A stretch of DNA of 64,000 nt, from contig CAJULJ010000002.1 in the NCBI GenBank assembly GCA_910587395.1, forward strand, positions 107,087-171,086, in the 5' to 3' direction. This stretch comes from an uncultured Oscillospiraceae bacterium. GTDB taxonomy: Bacteria > Bacillota > Clostridia > Oscillospirales > Oscillospiraceae. The notes beneath the pieces were generated by a model. The model saw only the letters and a list, made by a program, of their open reading frames with translations, had not been told where the DNA came from and did no database searches. Every line of letters starts with the position of its first letter. Positions within the stretch are counted from its first letter, which is position 1. This document shows positions 9,274 to 19,545 of this stretch, piece after piece. Position numbers and translations under genes: made by a program.

Positions 9274-9867
9274 ATGTATAAAAAGCAAATGACCGCGCAA
9301 AAGTTCCTGTGCTTGGCGGCTATCATTGTGAGCGTGATCTTTTTCCTCTACACGCTCGGCATCATGACTGATCTGTATGATAGCCTCTACGACACCATGA
9401 GGAATCCCAATGACCCGCTCCAGACAGACGTGTCCGGCTCCATCCTCTACTATGCCATGCAGGCGTTCAACCGGACGTTCCTGCTGCTCAGCATCGGCCA
9501 GATTCTGCTGGCGGCGCTGCTGTACCTCACCAACACCCACAGCCGCCGGCGCTACTACATCGGCAACTTTGTGTCCACCGCTTTGTTCACCGCGGGCGCG
9601 CTCTACAACTCCGTGTACGCCCACGTCAACATCGAGGAGGCCAAGCGCCAGTTCCTCACCAACGTGGATTTTGCCGCGCTGAAGGAGCACGCCGAGATGT
9701 GGGGCACCTTGTATACCGAGTCCACCTTCTGGTTTGACGCCCACTACTTTGTGTTCGGCCTGCTGCTGCTGGTCAGCGCGCTGCTGGTGGCCAACGCCGT
9801 GTGGAAGGTGGCCCTGATGAAGGACGAGGCCGCGCTGGTGGCCGAAGGAAGGGGGAACGCCGGATGA
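9274..9867 (+). CDS. Small polytopic membrane protein, unknown function
   Basis: I do not recognise the family. The 197-aa protein has four predicted TM helices (about 11-30, 64-86, 93-114 and 156-178). Between helices 3 and 4 is a charged segment (HVNIEEAKRQFLTNVDFAALKEHAEM). GGAGGAGG precedes the ATG. The stop overlaps the next ATG (ATGA), so translation of the two is coupled. It lies between the binding protein and the first ATPase, suggesting an accessory part of the transporter. Confidence 0.75.
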   Translation: MYKKQMTAQKFLCLAAIIVSVIFFLYTLGIMTDLYDSLYDTMRNPNDPLQTDVSGSILYYAMQAFNRTFLLLSIGQILLAALLYLTNTHSRRRYYIGNFVSTALFTAGALYNSVYAHVNIEEAKRQFLTNVDFAALKEHAEMWGTLYTESTFWFDAHYFVFGLLLLVSALLVANAVWKVALMKDEAALVAEGRGNAG

Positions 9868-10355
9868 CAGCCGAAGACCGCACCATTCAACGGGACCGGA
9901 TGCGTTTCATCAAGAACTCGCTCTCTTCCAATCTGGCCATCCTGGGTATCCTGTTCGACGTGTTCTACTTCGTAAGCATTTACAAGTCCGATGTGGATAC
10001 CTATTATTACAATTACATCATCGGCGTCTCCATCGTGTATAATCTGGTGTTCATGCTGGCCGTTTTCCTGTCCTCAGAGGGCGTGAAGAACTACAAAAAG
10101 AACTATTCCTACCTGCTGGCTGTGATCGGCGTCGTCCAGATCGCGCGCATCTTCATCATCCCCATGCAGGCCCACGGCACCACCACCATCGTCAACGGCG
10201 AGTCCGTGGTGGTCATGCAGGACGGGCAGTTCATGCGGGTGGTGGTCTATCTGGCGGTCTCCGCAGCCTGTCTGGTGGCGTCCGCCGTGGTGAACTTCAT
10301 CCGCTGCGGCGAGCTGGAGGCGCACCTCAAGACCCTGGCCGGCCAGGGCGCATAA
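9864..10355 (+). CDS. Small polytopic membrane protein, unknown function
   Basis: A 163-aa protein with four predicted TM helices (about 23-41, 49-70, 81-101, 123-146) and a short hydrophilic insert (HGTTTIVNGESVVVMQDG) between the last two. The ATG at 9864 overlaps the preceding stop; an in-frame start further upstream would lie inside the previous gene. It ends 12 bp before the first ATPase. With 9274-9867 it forms one of two pairs of 4-TM proteins in the operon. No known domain is recognised. Confidence 0.75.
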   Translation: MTAEDRTIQRDRMRFIKNSLSSNLAILGILFDVFYFVSIYKSDVDTYYYNYIIGVSIVYNLVFMLAVFLSSEGVKNYKKNYSYLLAVIGVVQIARIFIIPMQAHGTTTIVNGESVVVMQDGQFMRVVVYLAVSAACLVASAVVNFIRCGELEAHLKTLAGQGA

Positions 10356-10367
10356 GGAGGCGAAGAC

Positions 10368-11447
10368 ATGGCAACACTGAATTTGCAGCATATCGACAAG
10401 ATATACGACAATAACGTGCAGGCGGTCTTTGACTTCAATCTGGACGTGAAGGACGGCGAGCTCATCGTGCTGGTGGGTCCCTCCGGCTGCGGCAAGTCCA
10501 CCACCCTGCGGATGGTGGCCGGCCTGGAGGACATCTCCAACGGCAAGCTGCTGCTGGACGGCAAGGACATCACCGCCACCCCCGCCAAGGACCGCGACAT
10601 GGCCATGGTGTTCCAGAGCTACGCTCTGTACGGCCATATGACCATCTATGAGAACATGGCGTTCTCCCTGACTCTGCGCAAGGAGAATCCCAACGTCATC
10701 CACAAGAAGGTGCTGGCGGCGGCCGAAATCCTGGGCCTGACCAGCCAGCTGAACAAAAAGCCCGCCCAGCTGTCCGGCGGCCAGCGCCAGCGGGTGGCCA
10801 TGGGCCGCTCCATCGTGCGAAACCCCAAGGTGTTTCTGTTTGACGAGCCCCTGTCCAACCTGGACGCCAAGCTGCGCGGCGCCACCCGGCGGGAGATCCT
10901 GCTCCTTCACAAGAGATTGCAGGCCACCATGCTGTACATCACCCACGACCAGACCGAGGCGCTGACCCTGGCCGACCGGATTGTGTGCATGTCCATGGGC
11001 CACGTCCAGCAGGTGGGCACCCCCCTGGAGCTGTACGACTCCCCCGCCAACGTGTTTGTGGCCAGCTTCATCGGCCTGCCGCCCATGAACTTCTACGACG
11101 TGCGGGTAAGCGGCGGCAAGCTGGTGGGCGAGGGCTTCCAGGTGAGCCTGACCGACGAGGAAAAGCACACCCTGCGCGCTTATAACAACAAGGAGATCAC
11201 CCTGGGCGTCCGCCCGGAGAACATCGTGGAGGGCGCGGACGTGCCCGTCACCGTCAGCTCCAATGAGAATCTGGGCATGAACACCCTGGTTCACGGCCAC
11301 GTAGGGGCCTCCAAGAGCATCAAGATCTCCGCCAAGCTGAAGGGCTGGCGGGACTACAAGGTGGGGGACACCACGTCCTTTACCTTCAACCGCAAACACT
11401 TCTTCGACAAAGAGACCACCAACGCCATCCGGGGAGGTGAGGGCTGA
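10368..11447 (+). CDS. ABC transporter ATP-binding protein, MsmX/UgpC type (copy 1)
   Basis: This 359-aa ATPase should energise carbohydrate import. Walker A GPSGCGKST (37-45), Q-loop VFQSYALY, signature LSGGQRQRVAMGR, Walker B FLFDEPLSNLDAKLR and the switch histidine in ITHDQTEA are all intact. A C-terminal TOBE/MalK-like regulatory domain follows (PPMNF onward, with LGVRPENI). Its D-region reads YGHMTIYENMAFSL, where copy 2 has the common YPQMTVFDN. RBS AAGGAGG. The stop overlaps the next start by one base. Confidence 0.95.
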   Translation: MATLNLQHIDKIYDNNVQAVFDFNLDVKDGELIVLVGPSGCGKSTTLRMVAGLEDISNGKLLLDGKDITATPAKDRDMAMVFQSYALYGHMTIYENMAFSLTLRKENPNVIHKKVLAAAEILGLTSQLNKKPAQLSGGQRQRVAMGRSIVRNPKVFLFDEPLSNLDAKLRGATRREILLLHKRLQATMLYITHDQTEALTLADRIVCMSMGHVQQVGTPLELYDSPANVFVASFIGLPPMNFYDVRVSGGKLVGEGFQVSLTDEEKHTLRAYNNKEITLGVRPENIVEGADVPVTVSSNENLGMNTLVHGHVGASKSIKISAKLKGWRDYKVGDTTSFTFNRKHFFDKETTNAIRGGEG

Positions 11448-12058
11448 TGGAAAAGAACAAGAATAAGGGCCCGAAAGAGGTCTGGCGTAAATTCCTGGTC
11501 TCCCTCAAGCGCCGGCCCCAGCTGATCCCTCTGGCCGCGCTGGTGATCGCCTTCCTGTTCTACTCCCTGAACCTGATGCACATCTCGGACACCACCGCCC
11601 GCATCCAGGGCGCGGGCATGGGTCTGGCCGGCTTTGCCACCATGCTGTTTTCCATGCTGTCCTTTATGTGCTTCCTCAACGCCTTCCCCTACCGCAAAAA
11701 GCCCAATATGCCCATGGTGGCGCTGATGTTCGTCATGCTGGTTATTGTGATCTTCGCCGACGCGTACTACATCGGCGGGATCTACGCCGCCATTGATTCC
11801 ACTCCGGTCAGTCCCATCGGCATCATCTGCGCCGCCCTCGGCTCCCCGGCGGCGAATCCCATCTCGGTGACGGAGAACACCAGCTACATCGCCGTCGCGG
11901 AGTACGACCTGGAGATCCACATCATTATCCTGGTCGTCGCCATTGTGCTGACCCTGCTGCTGCCGGTGTATTCCAAGTGGCTGCGGAAGATCAAAACCTC
12001 CGTCGAGGTGGAGGACAACGGCAGCATGGCCGCCATCGACATCTCCGGCGAGGCGTGA
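11447..12058 (+). CDS. Small polytopic membrane protein, unknown function
   Basis: A 203-aa protein with a basic N-terminus (about 25 residues, Lys/Arg-rich), four predicted TM helices (about 26-44, 55-79, 88-108, 157-178) and a polar acidic tail. An extracytoplasmic segment of about 45 residues separates helices 3 and 4. The ATG shares one base with the stop of the ATPase gene, so the two are translationally coupled. No family is recognised. It is probably partnered with the next membrane protein. Confidence 0.75.
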   Translation: MEKNKNKGPKEVWRKFLVSLKRRPQLIPLAALVIAFLFYSLNLMHISDTTARIQGAGMGLAGFATMLFSMLSFMCFLNAFPYRKKPNMPMVALMFVMLVIVIFADAYYIGGIYAAIDSTPVSPIGIICAALGSPAANPISVTENTSYIAVAEYDLEIHIIILVVAIVLTLLLPVYSKWLRKIKTSVEVEDNGSMAAIDISGEA

Positions 12059-12148
12059 CGCACCAGATGATCTGACCCAAAACATGGAATGGACGGGATT
12101 TGGGGGGCTCGCTGTCCGGGCCTCCCAATCCGCCGAATAGGAGACCAC

Positions 12149-12787
12149 ATGAGCAAAAAGCGAAACAATCAACAGTCAAGGCCCGAGGTCGAAAAGCAGT
12201 CGGAGTATTACAAGCTCAAGACCCAGGCAGTGGACGATCTGGTCACCGCCAACGAGGAAAACTCGCCGGTGGTGTCGGAGGAGGAGCTGCGCGCCTACCG
12301 TTCGGGCCCCAAGATCAAGGTGGCCGACTGGGTGAAGATACTCTTCATCAAGGCCTGGTTCGCGGGAGCCGTGTGCTTCTTTTTCTTCTGGGGGCTGGGC
12401 GTCGTGCTGCCCAGCGTGCTGGACCAGCTGGTGGTCACCGGACTGGCGCTGGGCGTCGTCACCGACTTGCTGACCAACCCCGTCCTGCGCTTCTTTGAAC
12501 GCACCAGGGGAGAAAATGCCCGCTTCATGATGGTGACCCGCAAGACCTATTCCGGACTGTTCCTCAACATTCTGTACGCCTATGTGGTTCTGTTTTTGAT
12601 TTTTACCCTGTACAACGTCATCAACATTGCTGCCATCCGTCTTACCGGCGCATCCGGCGACCAGGTGATCCTGGGGGTGGAGCCCATCCTGTTCGGGGTG
12701 TTCTATCTGGGCTTTGACCTTCTGCTCATCAAGGCAAAGCACATGCTCGGCGGCATGGTCCATGACGCCATAAAAAAACCTGTCTGA
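12149..12787 (+). CDS. Small polytopic membrane protein, unknown function
   Basis: A 212-aa protein with a long hydrophilic N-terminus (about 60 residues, Gln/Glu/Lys-rich) followed by four predicted TM helices (about 66-84, 86-107, 135-158, 177-195). The start at 12149 has AGGAG five bases upstream. The 90-bp gap before it holds no obvious terminator. It precedes the GH28 gene by 14 bp. No known domain is recognised. It is the fifth non-canonical membrane protein of the operon. Confidence 0.75.
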   Translation: MSKKRNNQQSRPEVEKQSEYYKLKTQAVDDLVTANEENSPVVSEEELRAYRSGPKIKVADWVKILFIKAWFAGAVCFFFFWGLGVVLPSVLDQLVVTGLALGVVTDLLTNPVLRFFERTRGENARFMMVTRKTYSGLFLNILYAYVVLFLIFTLYNVINIAAIRLTGASGDQVILGVEPILFGVFYLGFDLLLIKAKHMLGGMVHDAIKKPV

Positions 12788-12801
12788 CGAGGCTTTGAGA
12801 C

Positions 12802-14370
12802 ATGATACGAATTCTTTATTGCGGGAGCAGCTCCGCCTGCCTTGAGCTGGACGGCGGCGCTCCCTACTACGCCCAGGGCGGCTATGCCGTGCTGGTGGAC
12901 GGCGTGGAGCGCTTCCGCCGCGATACCAACGTTTTTTCCCTGTACGGCCTGAAGCCCGACACCTCGTACGCCGTCGCCGTACGCTTTGACAACGGCGGAG
13001 AGGAGCGGGTACAGGTGTCCACCAGGCCGGAGGTCTGCTGCGTAAACGTAAGGGACTTCGGCGCGGTGGGAGACGGCGTCCACGAGGACACCGCCGCCAT
13101 CCAGGCGGCCATCAGCTTTCTGCCCCAGGGCGGACGGCTGTGGTTCCCGGCGGGCGTCTACCTGACTCTGCCGCTGTCCCTGAAAAGCCATATCACCCTG
13201 GATTTGGACGAAGGCGCCGCCATCCTCGGCTCTACGGACCGGGAGCGGTATCCCATCATCCCCAGCTTCACAACAGACCCGGCTACCGGGGCGGAGACCC
13301 CCCAGGCGGGCTTTGAGGGCCAGGAGCTGAACAGCTACCAGTCGCTGCTCCAGGCGTCCTACGCCGAGAATATTTCCATTGTGGGGCAGGGAACCATCGA
13401 CGGCAACGGCCAGAACGGGGACTGGTGGCAGGACTTCCAGAGCTTCCCCGCCTCCCGGCCCCGGGTGATCTTCCTCAACCGCTGCAAAAACGTGACCCTT
13501 CACGGCGTGACGGTGAAAAACGGCCCGTCCTGGCACATCCACCCCTTCTATTCCCAGGGCTTCGCCATGCTGGACTGCTTCATCACCGCCCCCAAGGTCA
13601 GCCCCAACACCGACGGCATCGACCCGGAGAGCTGCGACGGGGTGGACATTATCGGCTGCAGGTTCTCCGTGGGGGACGACTGCGTCGCGGTGAAGGCGGG
13701 CAAGCTGGACATGGCGCTGAAGTACAAGACCCCCGCCGACCATCACACCATCCGCAACTGCCTGATGGAGTTCGGCCACGGGGCGGTTACCCTGGGCAGC
13801 GAGCTGTCCGCGGGCATCCGGAATCTGAGCGTGACCCGCTGCTGCTTCCACGCCACGGACCGGGGCCTACGCATCAAAACCCGCCGGGGGCGCGGCAGGG
13901 ACAGCGTCATCGACAACGTGCTGTTTGACGGCATCCGGATGGAAAAGGTTCTCACCCCCATTGTCATCAACATGTGGTACAATTGCTGTGACCCGGACCG
14001 GTTCGAGGAATATGTCTGGTCTCGGGAACCGCTGCCGGTGGACCACCGGACGCCCCATCTGGGCTCCTTCGCCTTCCGGAACATGGAGTGCGCCGGGGCG
14101 GAGGTGGCCGCCTGCTACATCGACGGCCTGCCGGAGAGCCCCATCGACGAGGTGACGCTGGAGAACATCAGCGTTTCCTTCGCCGAGGACGCCAAGCCCG
14201 GCATGCCCTCCATGAAGAACCAGAACCAGGAGCAGTGCCGTCTGGGGCTGTACCTGGACAACGTGAAAAAAATCCGGGTCAAAAACGTCAGGCTCCACGG
14301 CGTGGAGGGGAAGGCCCTGGTGGCCGGTCACTGTCAGGACGTGGCGACCGAGGATTTTGAGGACAATTGA
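12802..14370 (+). CDS. Glycoside hydrolase family 28 (polygalacturonase-type), cytoplasmic
   Basis: GH28 enzymes hydrolyse alpha-1,4-galacturonosidic or rhamnogalacturonan links by inversion. The 522-aa protein has an N-terminal Ig/FnIII-like domain (about 1-80) and a beta-helix. All signature motifs are intact: NTDGID (269-274, Asp271), GDD (291-293), GHG (325-327) and RIKT (357-360). No signal peptide is present, so an exo-acting role on imported oligosaccharides is inferred. It ends in a four-base overlap with the downstream GH105 start. Confidence 0.93.
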   Translation: MIRILYCGSSSACLELDGGAPYYAQGGYAVLVDGVERFRRDTNVFSLYGLKPDTSYAVAVRFDNGGEERVQVSTRPEVCCVNVRDFGAVGDGVHEDTAAIQAAISFLPQGGRLWFPAGVYLTLPLSLKSHITLDLDEGAAILGSTDRERYPIIPSFTTDPATGAETPQAGFEGQELNSYQSLLQASYAENISIVGQGTIDGNGQNGDWWQDFQSFPASRPRVIFLNRCKNVTLHGVTVKNGPSWHIHPFYSQGFAMLDCFITAPKVSPNTDGIDPESCDGVDIIGCRFSVGDDCVAVKAGKLDMALKYKTPADHHTIRNCLMEFGHGAVTLGSELSAGIRNLSVTRCCFHATDRGLRIKTRRGRGRDSVIDNVLFDGIRMEKVLTPIVINMWYNCCDPDRFEEYVWSREPLPVDHRTPHLGSFAFRNMECAGAEVAACYIDGLPESPIDEVTLENISVSFAEDAKPGMPSMKNQNQEQCRLGLYLDNVKKIRVKNVRLHGVEGKALVAGHCQDVATEDFEDN

Positions 14371-15500
14371 TGGATTACAAAAAAATCGACGAATATGTGC
14401 TTCAGCTGGTGGAGAGCTCCACCCCGGAGCGCACGGCCTGGAACCTGGAGAAGATTCGGGAGGGCAAGCCCGCCTCCTGGAACTACATCGACGGCTGTAT
14501 GCTCACCGCGCTGATGGAAATGGAAGCCATCACGGGCGACCAGCGCTATTCTCGCTTTGTGAAAGAGTGTGTGGACCACTTCGTGGGCGAGGACGGCTCT
14601 ATCCGCACCTTCAAGCCGGAAGCCTGCAACCTGGACGACATCAACGAGGGCCGGGTGCTCTTCGCCCTGTACGAGCGCACCAAGGACGAGAGGTACCGCA
14701 AGGCGGCGGACTTCCTCCGGGGGCAGCTGGGCAGGCAGCCCCGCACCCAGGAGGGCAGCTTCTGGCACAAGGCCATCTACCCCAACCAGGTGTGGCTGGA
14801 CGGCATTTACATGGCCCAGCCCTTCTACGCCCTGTATGAGAAGCATTTCGGGGCCGGGGACTGCTCCGACACCGTGGGTCAGATCAAAAACGTGCGGGCG
14901 AAGATGTTTTCCCAGGAAAAGGGCCTGTATTTCCACGGCTACGATGCCTCCAAAACCGCGTTCTGGGCGGACCCGGACACGGGCTGCTCCAAAAACTTCT
15001 GGCTGCGGTCGCTGGGCTGGTTCGCCGTGGCGCTGGCCGACCTGCTGGATATCCTGCCCGAGGACGGGAAACGCCGCGATCTGGCCTCCATTTTCACCGA
15101 GCTGATGGCTTCCGCCGCCCGCTATGCCGACGGGGAGACCGGCCTGTACTGGCAGGTGCCCGACCAGGGCGGCCGTGAGGGCAACTACCTGGAGACCAGC
15201 GGCAGCGCCATGATGTCCTACGCCATGCTCAAGGGAGCGCGGCTGGGCGTACTGGACAAGGAATACGCCGCCCTCGGCCAAAAGACCTTTGACGGCATTA
15301 TGGAAACGTATCTGACCTTTACGGAAGCCGGGCTGAACCTGGGCGGCATCTGTCTGGTGGCGGGCCTGGGTCCGGAGAACAACCGCCGCCGGGACGGCTC
15401 CTATGAGTACTATATCTCCGAGCCGGTGGTGGAGAACGACGCCAAGGGGGTCGCCCCCTTTGTGCTGGCCTACACGGAGATCAAGCGGCTCCAGCCTTAA
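14370..15500 (+). CDS. Unsaturated rhamnogalacturonyl/glucuronyl hydrolase (GH105, YteR/YesR-like)
   Basis: GH105 hydrates and removes the unsaturated uronic acid left at the non-reducing end by pectate or rhamnogalacturonan lyases. The 376-aa length is typical. The catalytic Asp is visible at residue 144 in VWLDGIYMAQ, matching Asp143 of YteR. Other family segments are YIDGCMLTALMEM, FWLRSLGWFAVALADLLD and YLETSGSAMMSYAM. ATG at 14370 overlaps the GH28 stop; an in-frame TTG one codon earlier is less likely. With no signal peptide the enzyme is cytoplasmic. Its product feeds the KduI/KduD branch. Confidence 0.93.
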   Translation: MDYKKIDEYVLQLVESSTPERTAWNLEKIREGKPASWNYIDGCMLTALMEMEAITGDQRYSRFVKECVDHFVGEDGSIRTFKPEACNLDDINEGRVLFALYERTKDERYRKAADFLRGQLGRQPRTQEGSFWHKAIYPNQVWLDGIYMAQPFYALYEKHFGAGDCSDTVGQIKNVRAKMFSQEKGLYFHGYDASKTAFWADPDTGCSKNFWLRSLGWFAVALADLLDILPEDGKRRDLASIFTELMASAARYADGETGLYWQVPDQGGREGNYLETSGSAMMSYAMLKGARLGVLDKEYAALGQKTFDGIMETYLTFTEAGLNLGGICLVAGLGPENNRRRDGSYEYYISEPVVENDAKGVAPFVLAYTEIKRLQP

Positions 15501-15525
15501 ATCCATGTGTAAGGAGACAAAGACT

Positions 15526-16626
<1,101 letters not shown>

Positions 16627-16645
16627 CAAAAAGGAGTGTCAAGCT

Positions 16646-17443
16646 ATGGATATGAACGCTTTCAGACTGGACGGCAAGGTGGCGCTGGTCACCGGCGCGT
16701 CCTACGGCATCGGCTTCGCCATTGCCTCCGCCATGGCGGAGGCCGGAGCCACCATCGTGTTCAACGACATCAAGCAGGAGCTGGTGGACAAGGGCGTCGC
16801 CGCCTATGCCGAGAAGGGCATCAAGGCCCACGGCTACGTGTGCGACGTGACGAATGAGGACGCGGTGAACGAGACCGTGGCCAAGATTGAGGCTGAGGTG
16901 GGTGTCGTCGACATCCTGGTGAACAACGCCGGCATCATCAAGCGCATTCCCATGCTGGAGATGAGCGCCAAGGACTTCCGTCAGGTCATCGACGTGGACC
17001 TGAACGCCCCCTTCATCGTGGCCAAGGCCGTCATTCCCGGCATGATTAAGAAGGGTGCGGGCAAGATCATCAACATCTGCTCCATGATGAGTGAGCTGGG
17101 CCGCGAAACCGTCAGCGCCTATGCCGCAGCCAAGGGCGGACTAAAGATGCTGACGAAAAACATCGCCAGCGAGTACGGTCAGTACAACATCCAGTGCAAC
17201 GGCATCGGCCCCGGCTACATTGCCACGCCGCAGACCGCGCCCCTGCGCGAGATCCAGCCCGACGGCTCCAAGCATCCCTTCGACCAGTTCATTCTGGCCA
17301 AGACCCCCGCCAACCGCTGGGGCGAGGCGTCCGACCTGGGCGGCCCCGCCGTGTTCCTGGCCTCCGCCGCCTCCGACTTTGTCAACGGCCACATCCTGTA
17401 TGTGGACGGCGGCATCCTGGCCTACATCGGCAAGCAGCCGTAA
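16646..17443 (+). CDS. SDR-family oxidoreductase, gluconate 5-dehydrogenase/KduD-like
   Basis: This 265-aa NAD(P)H-dependent short-chain dehydrogenase has the Rossmann motif TGASYGIG, NNAGIIKR, and the active-site Ser (INICSMMSE) and Tyr-Lys (YAAAK) residues. It belongs to the group commonly annotated gluconate 5-dehydrogenase (ending VNGHILYVDGGILAYIGKQP). Next to GH105 it more likely reduces 2,5-diketo-3-deoxygluconate (DKII) to KDG, i.e. a KduD role; this is inferred from context. No kduI is seen in the window. RBS AAGGAG. The stop overlaps the esterase start. Confidence 0.88.
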   Translation: MDMNAFRLDGKVALVTGASYGIGFAIASAMAEAGATIVFNDIKQELVDKGVAAYAEKGIKAHGYVCDVTNEDAVNETVAKIEAEVGVVDILVNNAGIIKRIPMLEMSAKDFRQVIDVDLNAPFIVAKAVIPGMIKKGAGKIINICSMMSELGRETVSAYAAAKGGLKMLTKNIASEYGQYNIQCNGIGPGYIATPQTAPLREIQPDGSKHPFDQFILAKTPANRWGEASDLGGPAVFLASAASDFVNGHILYVDGGILAYIGKQP

Positions 17444-18222
17444 TGGAGCTGGTCTTCTTTGAGGCCCTGGGCGCGCAGGTCCGGGGCTGCATCCAGGAGG
17501 ACTACGACACCCTTGCGGCCCACAAGGTCCGCCCCGCCGTGGTGATCTGCCCCGGCGGGGCTTACCGCTGGCGCTCTCCCAGGGAGAAGGACGCCCCGGC
17601 CTTTGAGTTTTTGTCCATGGGGTATCAGGTGTTTATCCTGGAGTATTCCTGTGCCGAGGGGGCAAAGGAGTACCGCCCTCTGCGGGAGCTGGCCGAGACA
17701 GTGCGGCAGCTCCGGGTCCGGCATGAGCAGTGGCATATCGATCCATCGAAGATCGCCGTGCTGGGCTTCTCCGCCGGGGGGCATTTAGCTGCCAGCCTGG
17801 GAGCGCTGTGGAATGACCCAGAGCTGGCCCTGCCCGCCCAGTCCAGGCCGGACGCGTTGGTGCTGTGCTACCCGGTAGTGAGCACCGGGGAGTTTGCCCA
17901 TGAGGAGTCGGCCCAATGGGTGTCCGGCGGGGATGAGACTGTGCGCCGCAAGCTGCATCTCTGGGACCGGGTGACGGCGGATTTCCCGCCCACCTTTCTG
18001 TGGCACGGCGGGGAGGACACCAGCGTGCCGCCGGAGAACAGCCTGCTGCTGGCGGTGGAGCTGAAACGGCACAAGGTTCCCTTTGAGTATCATCTGTTTG
18101 GTTCGGGTGCTCACGGCATCTCCACCTGCACCCAGGAGGTGGAGACCCTGGACGAGGTGTGCCGGACATGGGTGCCGCTGTGCAAGACCTGGCTCAACCG
18201 GCGGTTTGAGTATACGCCGTAA
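17443..18222 (+). CDS. Alpha/beta-hydrolase esterase, probably deacetylating pectic oligosaccharides
   Basis: A 259-aa alpha/beta hydrolase of the acetyl-xylan-esterase/BD-FAE-like group. It has an oxyanion segment CPGGAYRW, nucleophile elbow GFSAGGH, acidic residue region WHGGEDTSVPPENS and likely catalytic His in GSGAHG. There is no signal peptide. It is the last gene of the pectin operon, its ATG overlapping the SDR stop, and a strong terminator follows. Removal of acetyl groups from imported pectin fragments is inferred from context; sequence alone supports only esterase. Confidence 0.85.
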   Translation: MELVFFEALGAQVRGCIQEDYDTLAAHKVRPAVVICPGGAYRWRSPREKDAPAFEFLSMGYQVFILEYSCAEGAKEYRPLRELAETVRQLRVRHEQWHIDPSKIAVLGFSAGGHLAASLGALWNDPELALPAQSRPDALVLCYPVVSTGEFAHEESAQWVSGGDETVRRKLHLWDRVTADFPPTFLWHGGEDTSVPPENSLLLAVELKRHKVPFEYHLFGSGAHGISTCTQEVETLDEVCRTWVPLCKTWLNRRFEYTP

Positions 18223-18228
18223 ATATCA

Positions 18229-18268
18229 CAAAAAACGGGAGGGGCCGGAGCCTCTCCCGTTTTGGTTT
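18229..18268. terminator. Bidirectional intrinsic terminator
   Basis: AAAACGGGAG pairs with CTCCCGTTTT around a GC-rich loop, with T-runs on both strands. It closes the pectin operon (+) and the amidohydrolase gene (-). Confidence 0.9.
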
Positions 18269-18285
18269 TCATGTCTCTTCCGTCA

Positions 18286-19194
18286 TCAGGTGAAAAACAG
18301 CTTTTCCGCGTTGTCGTGGAGGATCTTCTCCCTGTCCTTCCCGCTTAGGGCGGGGTGCTCCGCGATAAAATCGATGAAGTGCCGGTAGCTGTCCCTGGTC
18401 ATGGCGGAGGGCATATCGCTGCCCCAGAGCAGACGGTCCGCCCCCACAATGTCCGCCGCGTCCCGGACATATCCTCGGGCGGTGGGATAGGGGAAGGTCT
18501 CCGGCTTGGAATTCAGGCACAGCGCAGCCAGATCGAACCACACATTGGGCAGGGCCAGCTTCTCCAGGGAGCGCTTGAGCAGCTCCCCGTCCCCCAGCTG
18601 CGGGGAGAGCAGGTGGCAGACCACGAACCGCATCTCCGGGTAGCGGGCGATGGCCCGCCCGAGAGCGTCCACCTGCCAGCTGACGCTGCGGGGCTTACCG
18701 ATGTCAATGACAAAAATTAAGTCCCGATCCGCTGCGTGGCGGTAGCACTGGTGCATGACCTCCCCATCCAGGTCCACCGGCGGGTGGTTGGCCATCAGGC
18801 CGGAGCCGCTGCTTACCTCAAATTTGACGATCTTGAAGCCCAGCTCGTCGAACAGGTGGGCCTTGATCTTCTCCGCTTGAGCGGAAAAAGGGTCGTAGGA
18901 GGCCGCCCCCGCAAAGCGGTCCGGGTAGGTCCGCACCGCCTCATAGGTGTACAGGTTTTGAAACCCGAAATAGTTCCCCTGGAGCAGCACCGCCTTGCCC
19001 ACGCCGTGCTCATCCATCACCCGCAGCAGGGCCTCCGGCGCAGCGTCGTACTCGCCGATCTCCGGCGGGAGGATCTGAAAGGAATTTCCCGTGGCGTAGA
19101 CCGCTTTTCCCCCACCGCAGGGGCGCAGCTCCCCCTGGGAACCGGTGCCGGCAATACATTGAACAACGTGGGCGTGGGCGTCGATGAGCTTCAT
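18286..19194 (-). CDS. Amidohydrolase family 2 protein (metal-dependent TIM barrel)
   Basis: This 302-aa protein has the DAHAH metal-binding motif at residues 4-8, a conserved H in VVCHLLSP, and the terminal LLWGSDMPSAMTRDSY aspartate region, all typical of the Amidohydro_2 superfamily (decarboxylases, lactonases). ATG 19194 is chosen because AAGGAG precedes it; the open frame continues upstream but is AT-rich and not protein-like. It is convergent with the pectin operon. A lactonase acting on a sugar-acid lactone would fit the neighbourhood, but this is speculation; the substrate is unknown. Confidence 0.8.
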   Translation of the reverse strand: MKLIDAHAHVVQCIAGTGSQGELRPCGGGKAVYATGNSFQILPPEIGEYDAAPEALLRVMDEHGVGKAVLLQGNYFGFQNLYTYEAVRTYPDRFAGAASYDPFSAQAEKIKAHLFDELGFKIVKFEVSSGSGLMANHPPVDLDGEVMHQCYRHAADRDLIFVIDIGKPRSVSWQVDALGRAIARYPEMRFVVCHLLSPQLGDGELLKRSLEKLALPNVWFDLAALCLNSKPETFPYPTARGYVRDAADIVGADRLLWGSDMPSAMTRDSYRHFIDFIAEHPALSGKDREKILHDNAEKLFFT

Positions 19195-19516
19195 GTCAAG
19201 TTCACTCCTTATGGCGGAACGAATTGATACGTCCTGCCGCTTAAACGCGCTCCTTAAATCAATCCCTCGGAGCGCTGGGGCACTGGCTTTCACGTCCTTT
19301 TTTCCTATTTTATCACGATCAAACCAGCTCCGCAAGCATCTTTTCAGGAGATGATCCTCTTGCACAGAAAAAATGATCCGGGACGTCCGGGCGGAAAACC
19401 ATATAGTCAGGGGAATGCTGCGGTTCTGCTGACGGCGTATCACGCCATCAGAGGGGCTTGCCAACCGTCCCAATTGTCCATTCGAGCGCAAAAAGCGTCT
19501 ACTCGTGCAAAACCTA

Positions 19517-19545
19517 TTGCCTGACGGCAGAATTTTTGCTATGGT
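19517..19545 (+). promoter_or_regulatory. Predicted promoter of the GerMN-like lipoprotein gene
   Basis: TTGCCT (19517-19522), a 17-bp spacer and TATGGT (19540-19545) lie about 90 bp upstream of the start. The rest of 19195-19632 holds no gene that I can support. Confidence 0.5.
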
